Shown: positions 21,545-30,571 of the stretch, one piece after another
Layout of the letters: every line of letters begins with the position of its first letter
How positions within the stretch are numbered: the first letter of the stretch is position 1
From: Lentisphaera araneosa HTCC2155
GTDB taxonomy: Bacteria > Verrucomicrobiota > Lentisphaeria > Lentisphaerales > Lentisphaeraceae
DNA: 36,287 bases
Direction of reading: 5' to 3'
Assembly (NCBI GenBank): GCA_945877655.1
Contig: CAMCSH010000004.1
Location: 1 to 36,287 of the forward strand
Notes under the pieces: generated by a model
Seen by the model: only the letters and a program-made list of their open reading frames with translations
The model's database searches: none
What the model was told of the DNA's origin: nothing
Position numbers and translations under genes: made by a program

Positions 21545-23266
21545 TCATCCCTTCCCCGGTTTCTCCACATAGTTGCCTTGCTCGGTCACAGCCGGCAGGA
21601 GTGGCGATTCATTGATCAGGGAGCGCAGTTTCGAGCGGAAGCTGTGGTTGCGCAGGTGCTGGTTGCGCAAGGTGGTGAGCAGGCCGAGGCCTTCTATGCG
21701 GCCACCGGCGAGGAAGCAGGCTTCGGCGAAGCCGACGGCCATGCGAGCGGCTTTGTCGAAGGCGTGCTCCCAGCCGGCGCTGAGAATGGCCTTGACCCGG
21801 TCGAGGCAGACGGTGCGGGCGGTGGCGAGGAAGAGCTCGCGCTGCGACTTGCTCGGCTTGTGGCGGCGCAAAGCCGGCATCATCGCGTCGAGATAGCCAA
21901 AGATCTTACCGCTTTCCGCCAACTGGTTCTGCCAGCGGATGAAGAGGGTGTTATTGGCTTCCACCAGGGCGGCGATGGAGCTGCCTTCCGGGATGTCCTT
22001 GAGGCCGGCGCCGGCGACGAGGAGGAAGGTGTAAACCAGCGGACCGGGATGGGATTCGGGGGTCCAGCCGAGGGGGTCGGCGGCGAGGATCGCCTTGCGC
22101 GGCACTTCGTATTCGCCGCGCAGAATCTCCAGCATGCTGATCAGGCGGGAGTAGCGGGGATTCTGCTGGCCATGGAGGAATCCGACCTCTTCGGCAAGCT
22201 GATCGTCGGGCAGAGCCGCGGCGCTGGTGGCGCACCAGGAAATCAAGCGCAGCTGGGTCGGCTCGAAACGCCAGGCCTGGCGGCGGAAGTCGAGCGCCAT
22301 CTTGCGGTCGCCATCCTGGAAGGCGAGCTCGGCCAGCCAGTCGGCGAGCACCGCTTTTTCATGCGGCTCCTGCAGGATTTTAATGCCGCTGCGACAGGCC
22401 TCTTCGGCTTGTTTCACTTCGCCGGCGCTGACCAATTGCGCCACCAGATCGTACCAGGCCTCGGCATGGGCCGGACCTTCGCGCTCGGCCAGCTCGCGCA
22501 GGCCAGCCAGGCCGCCTTGCAGCTGCACCGCTTCGCGCAAGAGCGAGCGACGGGTGTCTTCGAAGCCGTCGACGCTGGCATCGGCGGCCGCCTTCTCCAA
22601 TTCGGCGATCCACGACTTGAGGAATTTATCGCGTCCGCCAAGCTCGTCATCGGCGGCTTTTTCGACCTCGGCCAGGCCGATGCGGCTGCCGAAGGCGACG
22701 TCGCGACGCAGGGCCTCAAGGACTTTCGCGGCGCGGTCTTTCGCCGTCGAGGTTTCGTAGAGGGAGCGGAGATGGCGGGCCTTGACGGCGTTGATGTCGG
22801 TGACGACGATGTCCTGGGCGGAGTACATGCTGTGCTCGACCGCGATGTTTTCAGCCAGGTGCAGGCTGTCGAGGAGGATGCCGTAGGCCTTGGCCGCGAC
22901 CTTGTAATCGCAATGAACGAAGGACTGGTCGGCGCGGTCGAAGAGGACATCCATGTCGTCGACCCAGGCCGGCACTTCGCTGGGGTTGGCGATGTCGAGT
23001 TCATGAGTGTAGGCGCCGGCGCGGATGGCGGCGGCAAAGGTTTCGCAATCGGTGGCGAGACCGCGGTCGGGTTCGGGCTTTTCGTTTTCTTCGGCGTCTT
23101 CGCCGAGGACGAGCATCTGCAAGAGTTCGAGTCGGCGGCTCGGCGGCAGGTCGCTGGCGTAGGTCAACAAGGCCGCTTTGATTTGACGGGCCGGCATGAT
23201 CGCCACTGCTTCCTGCAACTCACTGAGAAAGGCATTGGCAGGGAGATTGTCATCGTTGCGGCTCAT
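21545..23266 (-). CDS. 573-aa helical-repeat protein of unknown function
   Basis: The start has a GGAGG site. The product has no signal or membrane segment and is almost entirely alpha-helical, with TPR-like pairs in the middle (GPAHAEAWYDLVAQLVSAGE, VKQAEEACRSGIKIL, EKAVLADWLAELAFQDGD, RKMALDFRRQAWRFEPTQ). An acidic patch lies near residue 55 (GEDAEENEKPEPD). I do not recognise the family. It is a single gene between the divergent lut genes and the RAYT gene. A scaffolding role is the usual guess for such folds but is not shown here. Confidence 0.75.
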   Translation of the reverse strand: MSRNDDNLPANAFLSELQEAVAIMPARQIKAALLTYASDLPPSRRLELLQMLVLGEDAEENEKPEPDRGLATDCETFAAAIRAGAYTHELDIANPSEVPAWVDDMDVLFDRADQSFVHCDYKVAAKAYGILLDSLHLAENIAVEHSMYSAQDIVVTDINAVKARHLRSLYETSTAKDRAAKVLEALRRDVAFGSRIGLAEVEKAADDELGGRDKFLKSWIAELEKAAADASVDGFEDTRRSLLREAVQLQGGLAGLRELAEREGPAHAEAWYDLVAQLVSAGEVKQAEEACRSGIKILQEPHEKAVLADWLAELAFQDGDRKMALDFRRQAWRFEPTQLRLISWCATSAAALPDDQLAEEVGFLHGQQNPRYSRLISMLEILRGEYEVPRKAILAADPLGWTPESHPGPLVYTFLLVAGAGLKDIPEGSSIAALVEANNTLFIRWQNQLAESGKIFGYLDAMMPALRRHKPSKSQRELFLATARTVCLDRVKAILSAGWEHAFDKAARMAVGFAEACFLAGGRIEGLGLLTTLRNQHLRNHSFRSKLRSLINESPLLPAVTEQGNYVEKPGKG

Positions 23267-23344
23267 AGGACCTCCGTCGTTTCTGTGTCTACTTCAGTAT
23301 GAGGCCGGATGCGCCGCTGGCTAGAGTGAGGCGGAAGAAAAAGC

Positions 23345-23386
23345 GGGGACACGACTGGGACACGACTGGGACACAGTTGGGACACG
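23345..23386. repeat. Short tandem repeat (11-nt unit, GACTGGGACAC type)
   Basis: Four units of GGGACACGACT or close variants run 23345-23386 in the divergent gap between the helical-repeat gene and lutB. It is the reverse complement of the array at 10361-10405. The rest of the 198-bp gap shows the lutB ribosome site but no promoter I would defend. Confidence 0.85.
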
Positions 23387-23464
23387 ATGCGTGAATTGAT
23401 TGTCATCACCCTACCGCAAGCGCAAAAGGTCGGTATCTTCACAGGGAAACAACTGGAGAGAATC

Positions 23465-24823
23465 ATGGGCCACGCTGAAGCTGCGACCAAGTTCAACCTC
23501 GATGCCGAGCGCACCGGCTGGCATGACAAAGCCTTGTGGTTTGTCCGCGCCAAGCGCGATAAAGCCGCCGCCTCGATCCCGGAATGGGAGCAGCTCCGCA
23601 CCCTCGCCGAAGGGATCAAGGCTGAGACCCTCAACCGCTTGCCCGAGCTGCTTGAACAATTCGAAGCGGCCTGCACTCGCAATGGCGTCAAGGTCCATTT
23701 TGCGGTCGACGCAAAAGAGCACAACGCCATCGTCCTCGGGCTGCTGCAGAAAGCTGGCGCCAAAAAAGTGGTCAAGTCGAAGTCGATGCTGACCGAGGAA
23801 TGCGGCCTCAACCCGGTGCTCTACAAAAACAACATCGAAGTGGTAGACACCGACCTCGGCGAGCGCATCGTCCAGCTCCGTCACGAGCCGCCTTCGCACA
23901 TCGTCCTGCCGGCGATCCACACCAAGCGCGAGGAGATCGCCGAGCTCTTCGCTAAGGAGCTGGGCACCGACCCGGCCAACGCCGATCCGACCTATCTCAC
24001 CCGGGCTGCCCGCGGCGACATCCGCAAGCGCTTTCTCGAGGCCGATGCCGGCATCACCGGGGTCAACTTCGCCATCGCCGAAACCGGCGGCATCGTCATC
24101 TGCACCAACGAAGGCAACGCCGACCTCGGCACCTCGCTGCCGAAGCTGCACATCGCCTGTATGGGTCTGGAGAAATTCCTGCCCAAGCTCGAGGACCTCG
24201 GCGTCTTCACCCGCCTTCTCGCCCGCAGCGCCACCGGCCAGAACATCACCACCTACACCTCGCTCTTCCACAAGCCCCGCCCCGGCGCCGAGATGCACAT
24301 CGTCATCGTCGACAACGGCCGCTCCGCCATGATGGGCCGCGAGGAATACCGCAAATCCCTCGGCTGCATCCGCTGCGGCGCCTGCATGAACACCTGCCCG
24401 GTGTACCGCCGCTCCGGCGGCCACAGCTACGGCTCGGTCATCCCCGGCCCGATCGGCTCGGTCCTGTCGCCCGGCATGGACCCCGCCGCCCACTCGTCGC
24501 TGCCCTTCGCTTCGACCCTGTGCGGCTCCTGCACCGACGTCTGCCCGGTGAAGATCAACCTGCACGAACAGCTCCTTGCATGGCGCGGCGACCTCGCCAA
24601 GGCAGGTCACGTTCACATCGCCAAACGCCTCGCCCTCAAGGCCGCCTCGAAGGTGCTCAGCAACACCACCCTCTACCGCATCGCCGCCAAGGCCCTGCGC
24701 CTCACCCCAGGCGTCCTGATGCGCAACAAGACCCTCAACCCTTGGGAACGCAGCCGCGACCTGCCGCCGGTGCCGCCCAAAACCTTCCGCCAGCTGTGGA
24801 AGGAAAGGAAACCGCAGTCCTGA
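23465..24823 (+). CDS. lutB: L-lactate oxidation iron-sulfur protein LutB
   Basis: The start at ATG 23465 follows GGAGAG and gives 452 residues, near the family's 470; the open frame to 23387 runs into a repeat. The N-terminal LUD domain includes GITGVNFAIAETGGIVICTN. Two ferredoxin-like clusters follow: C301, C304, C307 and C311 (CIRCGACMNTCP) and C353, C356 and C360 (CGSCTDVCP). The C-terminal PLPP-like tail (RDLPPVPPKTFRQLW) is typical. LutABC oxidises L-lactate to pyruvate on the inner membrane face. lutC follows, but the expected lutA upstream is absent. Confidence 0.92.
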   Translation: MGHAEAATKFNLDAERTGWHDKALWFVRAKRDKAAASIPEWEQLRTLAEGIKAETLNRLPELLEQFEAACTRNGVKVHFAVDAKEHNAIVLGLLQKAGAKKVVKSKSMLTEECGLNPVLYKNNIEVVDTDLGERIVQLRHEPPSHIVLPAIHTKREEIAELFAKELGTDPANADPTYLTRAARGDIRKRFLEADAGITGVNFAIAETGGIVICTNEGNADLGTSLPKLHIACMGLEKFLPKLEDLGVFTRLLARSATGQNITTYTSLFHKPRPGAEMHIVIVDNGRSAMMGREEYRKSLGCIRCGACMNTCPVYRRSGGHSYGSVIPGPIGSVLSPGMDPAAHSSLPFASTLCGSCTDVCPVKINLHEQLLAWRGDLAKAGHVHIAKRLALKAASKVLSNTTLYRIAAKALRLTPGVLMRNKTLNPWERSRDLPPVPPKTFRQLWKERKPQS

Positions 24824-24830
24824 AATCGCC

Positions 24831-24860
24831 GATCGGTCGGATCCGACTGATCAGACCGAT
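24831..24860. repeat. Intercistronic hairpin of GATCGGTCG-type units
   Basis: ATCGGTC (24832-24838) pairs with GACCGAT (24854-24860), and a GTCGGATCCGAC palindrome lies between. The sequence is made of three near-repeats of a 9-nt unit (GATCGGTCG, GATCCGACT, GATCAGACC). It separates lutB and lutC and may stabilise or attenuate the mRNA. Confidence 0.6.
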
Positions 24861-24904
24861 TTGCCGCTCCCTCTCGCAACTCCACCTTACCGGAGCCCAC
24901 GATC

Positions 24905-25492
24905 ATGACCTCCCGCGACACCATCCTCGCCTCGCTTCGCCAGAACCGTCCGCCTGCTCCCGAAGCGGTGCGTCCGCCGTCTGATTACGGCATCACTTAC
25001 CCCGACAAGCAAGCTCGTCTCGCCGAGGCCTTGTTGCCGGCCGGGGGCGAGCTCATTCCCTGCTCTCGCGCCGAGCTGGCGGAACGCGTCCGCGCCGCCT
25101 GGCCCGAGGCGAAAAAAATCTTCGCTCCCAGCCTGCCAGAGCTGCACAACGTGCCCATGCCCGAAGCCGGCATCGACCCGAAGATCTACGACAATCTTGA
25201 CCTCTGCTTGATCGAAGGACGCTTCGCCGTCGCTGAAAACGCCGCCGTCTGGATCCCTCATGAAGACGGCAAACACCGCAGCGCTCCCTTCCTCGCCACC
25301 AATCTCGCCCTGATCGTTCCCGACGGCCAGATTCTCGACAACATGCACCAAGCGATGGCTCGCATCGCGGCCAGTCCCTTGCCCGAAGCCGGCGCCTTCA
25401 TTGCCGGGCCGAGCAAGACCGCCGACATCGAGCAGTGCCTTGTCATCGGCGCGCACGGACCCTGCATGATGCGCTTGTTCTTGGTGAAGTGA
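24905..25492 (+). CDS. lutC: LutC (LUD-domain) protein
   Basis: The 195-residue protein is a LutC/YkgG-type LUD domain: MTSRDTILASLRQNRPP at the start, then LIEGRFAVAENAAVWIP, NLALIVPDGQILDNMHQAM, and the late AGPSKTADIEQCLVIGAHGP motif that marks the family. It acts with LutB in L-lactate use. It lies 81 bp after lutB, and TTACCGGAG before its ATG is a good ribosome site. The length is slightly shorter than average but complete. Confidence 0.93.
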   Translation: MTSRDTILASLRQNRPPAPEAVRPPSDYGITYPDKQARLAEALLPAGGELIPCSRAELAERVRAAWPEAKKIFAPSLPELHNVPMPEAGIDPKIYDNLDLCLIEGRFAVAENAAVWIPHEDGKHRSAPFLATNLALIVPDGQILDNMHQAMARIAASPLPEAGAFIAGPSKTADIEQCLVIGAHGPCMMRLFLVK

Positions 25493-25576
25493 AAAATGGC
25501 CTGATCGATTTCCGCCGCGCAAATTCCTTAGCTGCGGCGAAGTTATGCGATTCTTTATTTTTCCGGAGATCGCACT

Positions 25577-27892
25577 GTGTCCCCACTGCTCCCCCTCTTG
25601 CTGCTCGGATTCGCCGCTGAAGAAGCGAAGCCGGATCCGCTGAACGACCTGGCGGCAAAAGGCGAGGCGGCCTTGGAGCGGTTGGACAAGGGCGACGGCT
25701 CGAAGGATCCGGCGATCCGGGCCGAGGCCTTGCGACTGGCCGAAGGTTTGCGCCGCGGCATCCTGCCGGGCACGCCGCCGGCGATGGTCGCTCGTCTGGA
25801 GCATCTCGCTGCGCTGCAAGGATCGGAGCTCGACAAGGAGCTGAAGGATTTCGCCGAGCAGCCGGGAGCCTGGCGGCATTTGCGGCTACTCGCCTTCACG
25901 GCGCCGGACGCCGAACTAAGAAAAAGCATACGCTCTTTGGCGCCCTTGAGTGTGCGTCAGCTGCTCAGCGGCGAGCGTCGCGCCGAGCTGCTGGCCGCCG
26001 CCGAAACCGCGGCCTTGAGCGATGCCAGCGGCGGCTCGGCAGCAATCTGGGCCGACCTGGTGCGCGGCGACAAGGATGCCGGCCGCTCCCTCGAACAGAG
26101 ACTGGCTTTGCTGCGTCCCGAATCCGAACTGGCCGGAGCCTATCTCGTCTGCCTGGTGATGCTTCGACTGGGCACGCCGGAGGGCGAGGCGGCCTTGGCG
26201 GCGCTGAGTCGCAACGGCTATGCCCCCGAGATCTGCCGTCGCCTGACCCTGCTGCAAGCGCTGCGCCTCAAGCCTGACGGCACAAGCGCCATCGAGCTGC
26301 TGCTCAAAGGCAATGATGAAGACCACCTGCGGGCCGCCACTTTGTCGCTTTGGCAAGACAGTCGGCGTTCGGCCCGCAAGACGGCCTTGGCCGTGGCGGA
26401 ATCGGGTCATCTGTTGGCGGCGGCCTCGGGCCTGATCCTGATCGCGGGCGATGCCTCGGAAGCAATACAAGTCAACCCCGGCGGCTTGAGCTCGGAACTA
26501 CTCCTCGAAATCGGCGAATTCTCGCCGGTCCGTGCCGGACTCAAGAGCGACACTGAAGCCTATTGCCGGATTGAGCTGGAAATGCGCGGAGCGCAAACTT
26601 TGCCGGATCTCGACGGCACCGGTCAAATCACCATCAAGCAACGGCTGAACCCCCTGCCCGGCCATTTCCTCGCCCATCAAGCCGCGCTTCTGCCGGGCGG
26701 AGACAGCGCGGCCATCGCAGCGGCGAACGCTTCGCCGGCAGCCATCGAGCTGCTGCAGATCCTCAACGACACCGGACTGGATACCGAAGAGGCTTGGCAG
26801 ATCTGGTCGGTCCTGATCCTCAGCAACCAGCAGGACGACATGGCCTGTTCCTCGGCACGGCAGATCGACCTCATTCCGACTCTGGTGGGAGCGCAGCGTC
26901 AACGCGCCATCATCTTACAAGCTCAGATCGCGCTTGAAAACCGCCTGCCGCTGGCCAGTCTGCTGATGCTTGAGCGCCTGGAGGGCGGGGTGAATTCCCT
27001 CGACAAACTCCTGGGGCGGGCCCAGGCGCAATTGCTCGTCGGCAACTTCAAGCCGGCGGCGATCAATCTCGTGGCGCTATCCGAAGGGCGCGACAACTGC
27101 ATCGCGCTCGCCGTCGCGGCGGGCGCCTACGATCTGGCCGGCGCCCGGGCCGAGAGCCGGGAAGCCCTCGACAATTGCGTCAAGCTGGCCCTGGGCCGTC
27201 CGCAGGAATGGCGTCCCCTGATCCGCGACCTGAACCTACGCCGCCAGAGCCGGGCCCTGTGCCTCTTGACCGCCCCCTTGGCCGCCGCGACCTGGCTGCC
27301 CGACGGCGTCGCCAGTGATCTGCTCGACGCCCTAGCCAAGACGGCCACGCCCGGCGATTTCAAATCCTGCCAGGGAATTCTCCCGCTGCTGCGCCGCAGC
27401 GCCCTTTGCGACCCGCTTCCCGGGCCGGAACAATGCTGGCGCCGTTTGCGCTTGGCGCATCTGGTCCTGACCGCGAATGCCGCGCCGGAGGCGAAGTGGA
27501 GTCGCGACCTGTACGAGCGGGCGGCTCCCTACGACGTCGCAGCGGCCGCCTTGAGCTCACCGTCGGGAGTGAAGAAAGATCTCCTTGAGCGGATCGAAGA
27601 TGCTCTCGAAGACTACCCGAAATCGCCCTGGCTCTTGCAGCGGCAGGCGCGCTGCCTCTTGCTGCTCGGCCGCAAAGAAGAGGCGCTGATCTCGGCGCGG
27701 AAGGCGCAGACGCTTGTGTCCGGATTGCCGGAAGAAGATACATTGGTCCTCTGTCTTGAGGCGAACGGAGACAAAGCGGAAGCCCTCCGGCATCTGCAGC
27801 GGCGTCTCTCCCTCGCCCCCCTGAGCCCCGAACTCGAAACGGTCGCCAGCCGCCTCCTTCCCTACAACACTCAACTCGTCAAGAATCCATGA
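25577..27892 (+). CDS. 771-aa helical-repeat protein with N-terminal signal
   Basis: A GTG start after CGGAGA gives a product beginning MSPLLPLLLLGFAAEEAKPD, a short hydrophobic signal. The body is Ala/Leu-rich and all helical. The C-terminal 130 residues look like TPR pairs (DLLERIEDALEDYPKSPWLL, QRQARCLLLLGRKEEALISA, NGDKAEALRHLQRRLSLAPL). It is probably exported and anchored or periplasmic. I do not recognise a specific family. Its stop overlaps the next start by 4 bases (ATGA), so the two are translationally coupled. Confidence 0.8.
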   Translation: MSPLLPLLLLGFAAEEAKPDPLNDLAAKGEAALERLDKGDGSKDPAIRAEALRLAEGLRRGILPGTPPAMVARLEHLAALQGSELDKELKDFAEQPGAWRHLRLLAFTAPDAELRKSIRSLAPLSVRQLLSGERRAELLAAAETAALSDASGGSAAIWADLVRGDKDAGRSLEQRLALLRPESELAGAYLVCLVMLRLGTPEGEAALAALSRNGYAPEICRRLTLLQALRLKPDGTSAIELLLKGNDEDHLRAATLSLWQDSRRSARKTALAVAESGHLLAAASGLILIAGDASEAIQVNPGGLSSELLLEIGEFSPVRAGLKSDTEAYCRIELEMRGAQTLPDLDGTGQITIKQRLNPLPGHFLAHQAALLPGGDSAAIAAANASPAAIELLQILNDTGLDTEEAWQIWSVLILSNQQDDMACSSARQIDLIPTLVGAQRQRAIILQAQIALENRLPLASLLMLERLEGGVNSLDKLLGRAQAQLLVGNFKPAAINLVALSEGRDNCIALAVAAGAYDLAGARAESREALDNCVKLALGRPQEWRPLIRDLNLRRQSRALCLLTAPLAAATWLPDGVASDLLDALAKTATPGDFKSCQGILPLLRRSALCDPLPGPEQCWRRLRLAHLVLTANAAPEAKWSRDLYERAAPYDVAAAALSSPSGVKKDLLERIEDALEDYPKSPWLLQRQARCLLLLGRKEEALISARKAQTLVSGLPEEDTLVLCLEANGDKAEALRHLQRRLSLAPLSPELETVASRLLPYNTQLVKNP

Positions 27893-28719
27893 TCCAAAGC
27901 ACCTACGAACTGATTGACTCCGGCGACTACGCCAAGCTCGAAAAAATCGGGCCGCACCTGATCGTCCGCCCCTGCCCGCAAGCCGTCTGGGAGCCGCGCG
28001 ATCCGGCCGCCTGGAAGAAGGCGACAGACACCTATGTGCGCAACAACACCGGCTCCGGCAAGTGGCAAAAGGGCTGTCTGCCCGATGAGTGGCACATCGA
28101 CTACCACGGCCAGAAGATGCTCATCCGTCCCACCGCCTTCGGCCACCTCGGCCTCTTCCCCGAACACGCCCGCAACTGGGATTGGGTCGCCGAGCAATGC
28201 ACCCCGCCCGGCTGCCGCGCGATGAACCTCTTCGCCTACACCGGCGGCCTGTCTCTGGCGATGGCCCGCGCCGGCGCCCAGGTCGCCCACGTCGACGCCG
28301 CCAAGGGCATCTGCGACTGGGCCCGCGACAACGCCGAACTGAACAAGATCTCCAACATCCGCTGGATCGTCGACGACGTCCTGAAGTTCCTGCAGCGCGA
28401 AGCCCGCCGCGATTCGAAATACGACGCCATCGTCCTCGATCCGCCGACTTACGGACGAGGACCCAAGGGCGAGATCTGGAAGATCGAAGAGCAGATCAAT
28501 CCGCTCCTCAAGGACATCAAGGCGGTCTTGTCGGACAAGCCCCGTTTTGTCCTCTTCTCCTGCCACACGCCGCACTTCACCCCGAAGGCGCTGGAGAACC
28601 TCTGCCACTCGGTCTTCGGCGACAAGATCAAGGTCGACGCCTTTGAGATGACGGTGCCCGAGAAGAACTCGAAACGGGTCGTCCCCTCGGGCTTCTGCTG
28701 CCGGGTGACCTTCGCTTGA
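27889..28719 (+). CDS. RlmI-like class I SAM-dependent methyltransferase
   Basis: The 276-residue protein has a SAM-binding motif at 113-124 (NLFAYTGGLSLA), an acidic motif after it (VAHVDAAKGICDWARDNAEL) and a catalytic D184-P-P (VLDPPTYGRGPKG), then FVLFSCHTPHFTP. This matches the RlmI/Methyltrans_SAM group that makes 5-methylcytosine in 23S rRNA. It lacks the N-terminal PUA domain of RlmI (about 396 residues), so the exact target is uncertain. It is coupled to the preceding TPR gene. Confidence 0.88.
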   Translation: MIQSTYELIDSGDYAKLEKIGPHLIVRPCPQAVWEPRDPAAWKKATDTYVRNNTGSGKWQKGCLPDEWHIDYHGQKMLIRPTAFGHLGLFPEHARNWDWVAEQCTPPGCRAMNLFAYTGGLSLAMARAGAQVAHVDAAKGICDWARDNAELNKISNIRWIVDDVLKFLQREARRDSKYDAIVLDPPTYGRGPKGEIWKIEEQINPLLKDIKAVLSDKPRFVLFSCHTPHFTPKALENLCHSVFGDKIKVDAFEMTVPEKNSKRVVPSGFCCRVTFA

Positions 28720-28790
28720 ACCTAAAAAAGTCTTGAAAGGTGTTTTGTGATGAGAGTCCACTACCACAGCAAACTAGGAGTTACCCGTTC

Positions 28791-29777
28791 ATGTCCGCAC
28801 TGACCCGCCGCAATCTTTTCAGCGCCGCCGCATTCGCCGGAGCCGCTGCTGCTATTCCTGTCGCCGCCGCCGAGGCTGCTAGTGCTGCCGCCAAAGCTCC
28901 GGAAGACGCCGGTTTGGCCGGCTTCCGCCCCCTCTTCAAGCCTCGTTACGGTCAGGCCCTGTGGGAGCTCGGCGTTGCCCAATGGTCGCTTCGCGATCTC
29001 CATAACAAAGGCGAGCTCGACAACCGTGACTTCGGCCGCTTCTGCAAAGAGAAGTTCGGCATCTCCACGGTCGAATGGGTCAACGGCTTCTTCAAGGACA
29101 AAGGCACCCATTTCAGCTACCTGGCTGAAATGAAGCAGCGTTGTGATGACGTGGGTGTCCGCACCAATCTGATCATGGTTGACGGCGAAGGCTCACTTGG
29201 TGAGGCAGACGCCGCCAAACGCACCCAGGTTGTCGACAACCACAAGAAGTGGGTGGTCGCCTCTAAGCTTCTTGGTGGCCACGCCATCCGTGTCAATGCG
29301 CATTCGCACGGAAGCTTTGACGAGCAAGCTAAAAATGCCGCCGACGGCCTTAGGCAGCTTACCGAATTTGCTCGTACCTTCGGAATCACCGTCTGCGTTG
29401 AAAATCACGGCGGCTACTCTTCCAACAAGGAATGGCTCGTCAAAGTGATGAACACCGTCGCGCTTCCTGAATGCGGCATCCTTCCCGACTTCGGCAACTG
29501 CGGCCGCGGCGGCAACGAAACCGAACGCTACTCGACCATCGATGCCTTTATGCCCTTCGCTCAATCGGTCTCGGTCAAGAGCTGGAAGTTCAACGACGAT
29601 GGTTCGCACCCCGACTTTGATCTCACTCGTATGATGCGCATCGTCAACAGCCACGGCTGGAATGGCGTCTGCGCCATCGAATCCGAGGGTGCCCCAGGTG
29701 GCGCCCGTGCCGTCGAGCTGACGCTAGCCGCATTGAAGCAGGCTGAGAAAACCCTGCGAGCTGAAATGGGGATCTGA
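28791..29777 (+). CDS. Tat-exported xylose-isomerase-like TIM-barrel protein
   Basis: The ATG at 28791 follows TAGGAG and starts a 328-residue protein with a Tat signal (LTRRNLFSAAAFAGAAAA). The mature part is a sugar-phosphate isomerase/AP-endonuclease-2-like barrel: ELGVAQWSLRDLHNKGELDN, RVNAHSH, ITVCVENHGGYSS with the Glu-Asn metal region, ILPDFGNCG and a final CAIESEG. Such proteins are very numerous in planctomycetes and verrucomicrobia and presumably act on sugars outside the cytoplasm. The substrate is unknown. Confidence 0.9.
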   Translation: MSALTRRNLFSAAAFAGAAAAIPVAAAEAASAAAKAPEDAGLAGFRPLFKPRYGQALWELGVAQWSLRDLHNKGELDNRDFGRFCKEKFGISTVEWVNGFFKDKGTHFSYLAEMKQRCDDVGVRTNLIMVDGEGSLGEADAAKRTQVVDNHKKWVVASKLLGGHAIRVNAHSHGSFDEQAKNAADGLRQLTEFARTFGITVCVENHGGYSSNKEWLVKVMNTVALPECGILPDFGNCGRGGNETERYSTIDAFMPFAQSVSVKSWKFNDDGSHPDFDLTRMMRIVNSHGWNGVCAIESEGAPGGARAVELTLAALKQAEKTLRAEMGI

Positions 29778-29798
29778 GTTCACCAGTCCCGCAGGCTC

Positions 29799-29837
29799 GG
29801 CGCCGTTTTTCCTTAGGAAAGGCGGCGCTGGTTTTTT
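29799..29837. terminator. Terminator between convergent genes
   Basis: GGCGCCG and CGGCGCT pair around an inner CC-TTA-GG loop flanked by T and A runs, followed by GGTTTTTT. It serves the TIM-barrel gene and possibly also the convergent minus-strand gene. Confidence 0.8.
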
Positions 29838-29843
29838 GGTAGA

Positions 29844-30506
29844 TCACATCCAGTTGGCTGTCTTGATCGGCTCTTTCAGGTCGATTTTGCCGGCGGCGAG
29901 GTCGATCTGGAATTGTTTCAGGGCTGGCAGGAGGGTATCGAGCCAGAGTTTGCTTTCGAGGAATTTATCAGGGTTTTGGCAGTCGAAGGAGACGCCTGCC
30001 GGCATCGGCACGATGAAGCACTTGCCCATCGCCGGCAGGTCTTTTTTCTTGACTGTTTTGCCGTCGTCGGTGGGTTCTTGAACGGTTCGCTGCGGCAACT
30101 CAAGGGCGAGGAAGAGCTTGGCATGTTTGTCGCCGCCGGTTTTGCAGGCGGATTTGCCGATGTTCTGGGCATTGTAGAAGATGCCGCGGGGGAGGACGAC
30201 AAAGCCGGCACTGTCGGGAGAGACCGCGATTTCCAGGGTATCGCGCGTCTCATAGACCTTCGGCTTTTCGGCAAAAACCAGGATATGCAAGAGGTCGGGG
30301 ACGGGCTTGGTCTGCCAGGTCACTTGGACGAAAGCACCTGGGACTTCGAAGGTTTTATGATGATAAAGCGGCTTATTGCGGAGGACATTAAAGACTAGGG
30401 CGAGAGGCATGATGCAGCTGACAGCGACGAGGATGAAGACTAGTCGCAGGCCGCTTTGGACGCCGGCTTTCTGCTGCTCGGGAGTGGGGATGGGCTTGTC
30501 GGACAT
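29844..30506 (-). CDS. 220-aa single-pass membrane protein after the oxidase operon
   Basis: One hydrophobic segment lies near the N-terminus (LRLVFILVAVSCIMPLALVF, about 21-40), followed by a domain of about 180 residues that should lie outside the cytoplasm. Two pairs of late cysteines are visible (ACKTGG, and KCF...DCQ). The start lacks a strong ribosome site. It is on the same strand as the cox genes but lies beyond their terminator and a 330-bp repeat region, so it may have its own promoter. I know no family; a link to oxidase assembly is conjecture. Confidence 0.7.
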   Translation of the reverse strand: MSDKPIPTPEQQKAGVQSGLRLVFILVAVSCIMPLALVFNVLRNKPLYHHKTFEVPGAFVQVTWQTKPVPDLLHILVFAEKPKVYETRDTLEIAVSPDSAGFVVLPRGIFYNAQNIGKSACKTGGDKHAKLFLALELPQRTVQEPTDDGKTVKKKDLPAMGKCFIVPMPAGVSFDCQNPDKFLESKLWLDTLLPALKQFQIDLAAGKIDLKEPIKTANWM

Positions 30507-30571
30507 GGGGGTTGCAGGGGTTGGATGGGTTTTGAGGGCAAGCTAAACAACTGTCGAACTTGTGTGAGCTC

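Noticed and set aside
21482-23302. 606-codon plus-strand frame opposite the 573-aa gene
   Set aside because: It begins inside a solo REP, runs through the divergent promoter gap and has low-complexity composition; the minus-strand gene has a GGAGG site and better protein character.
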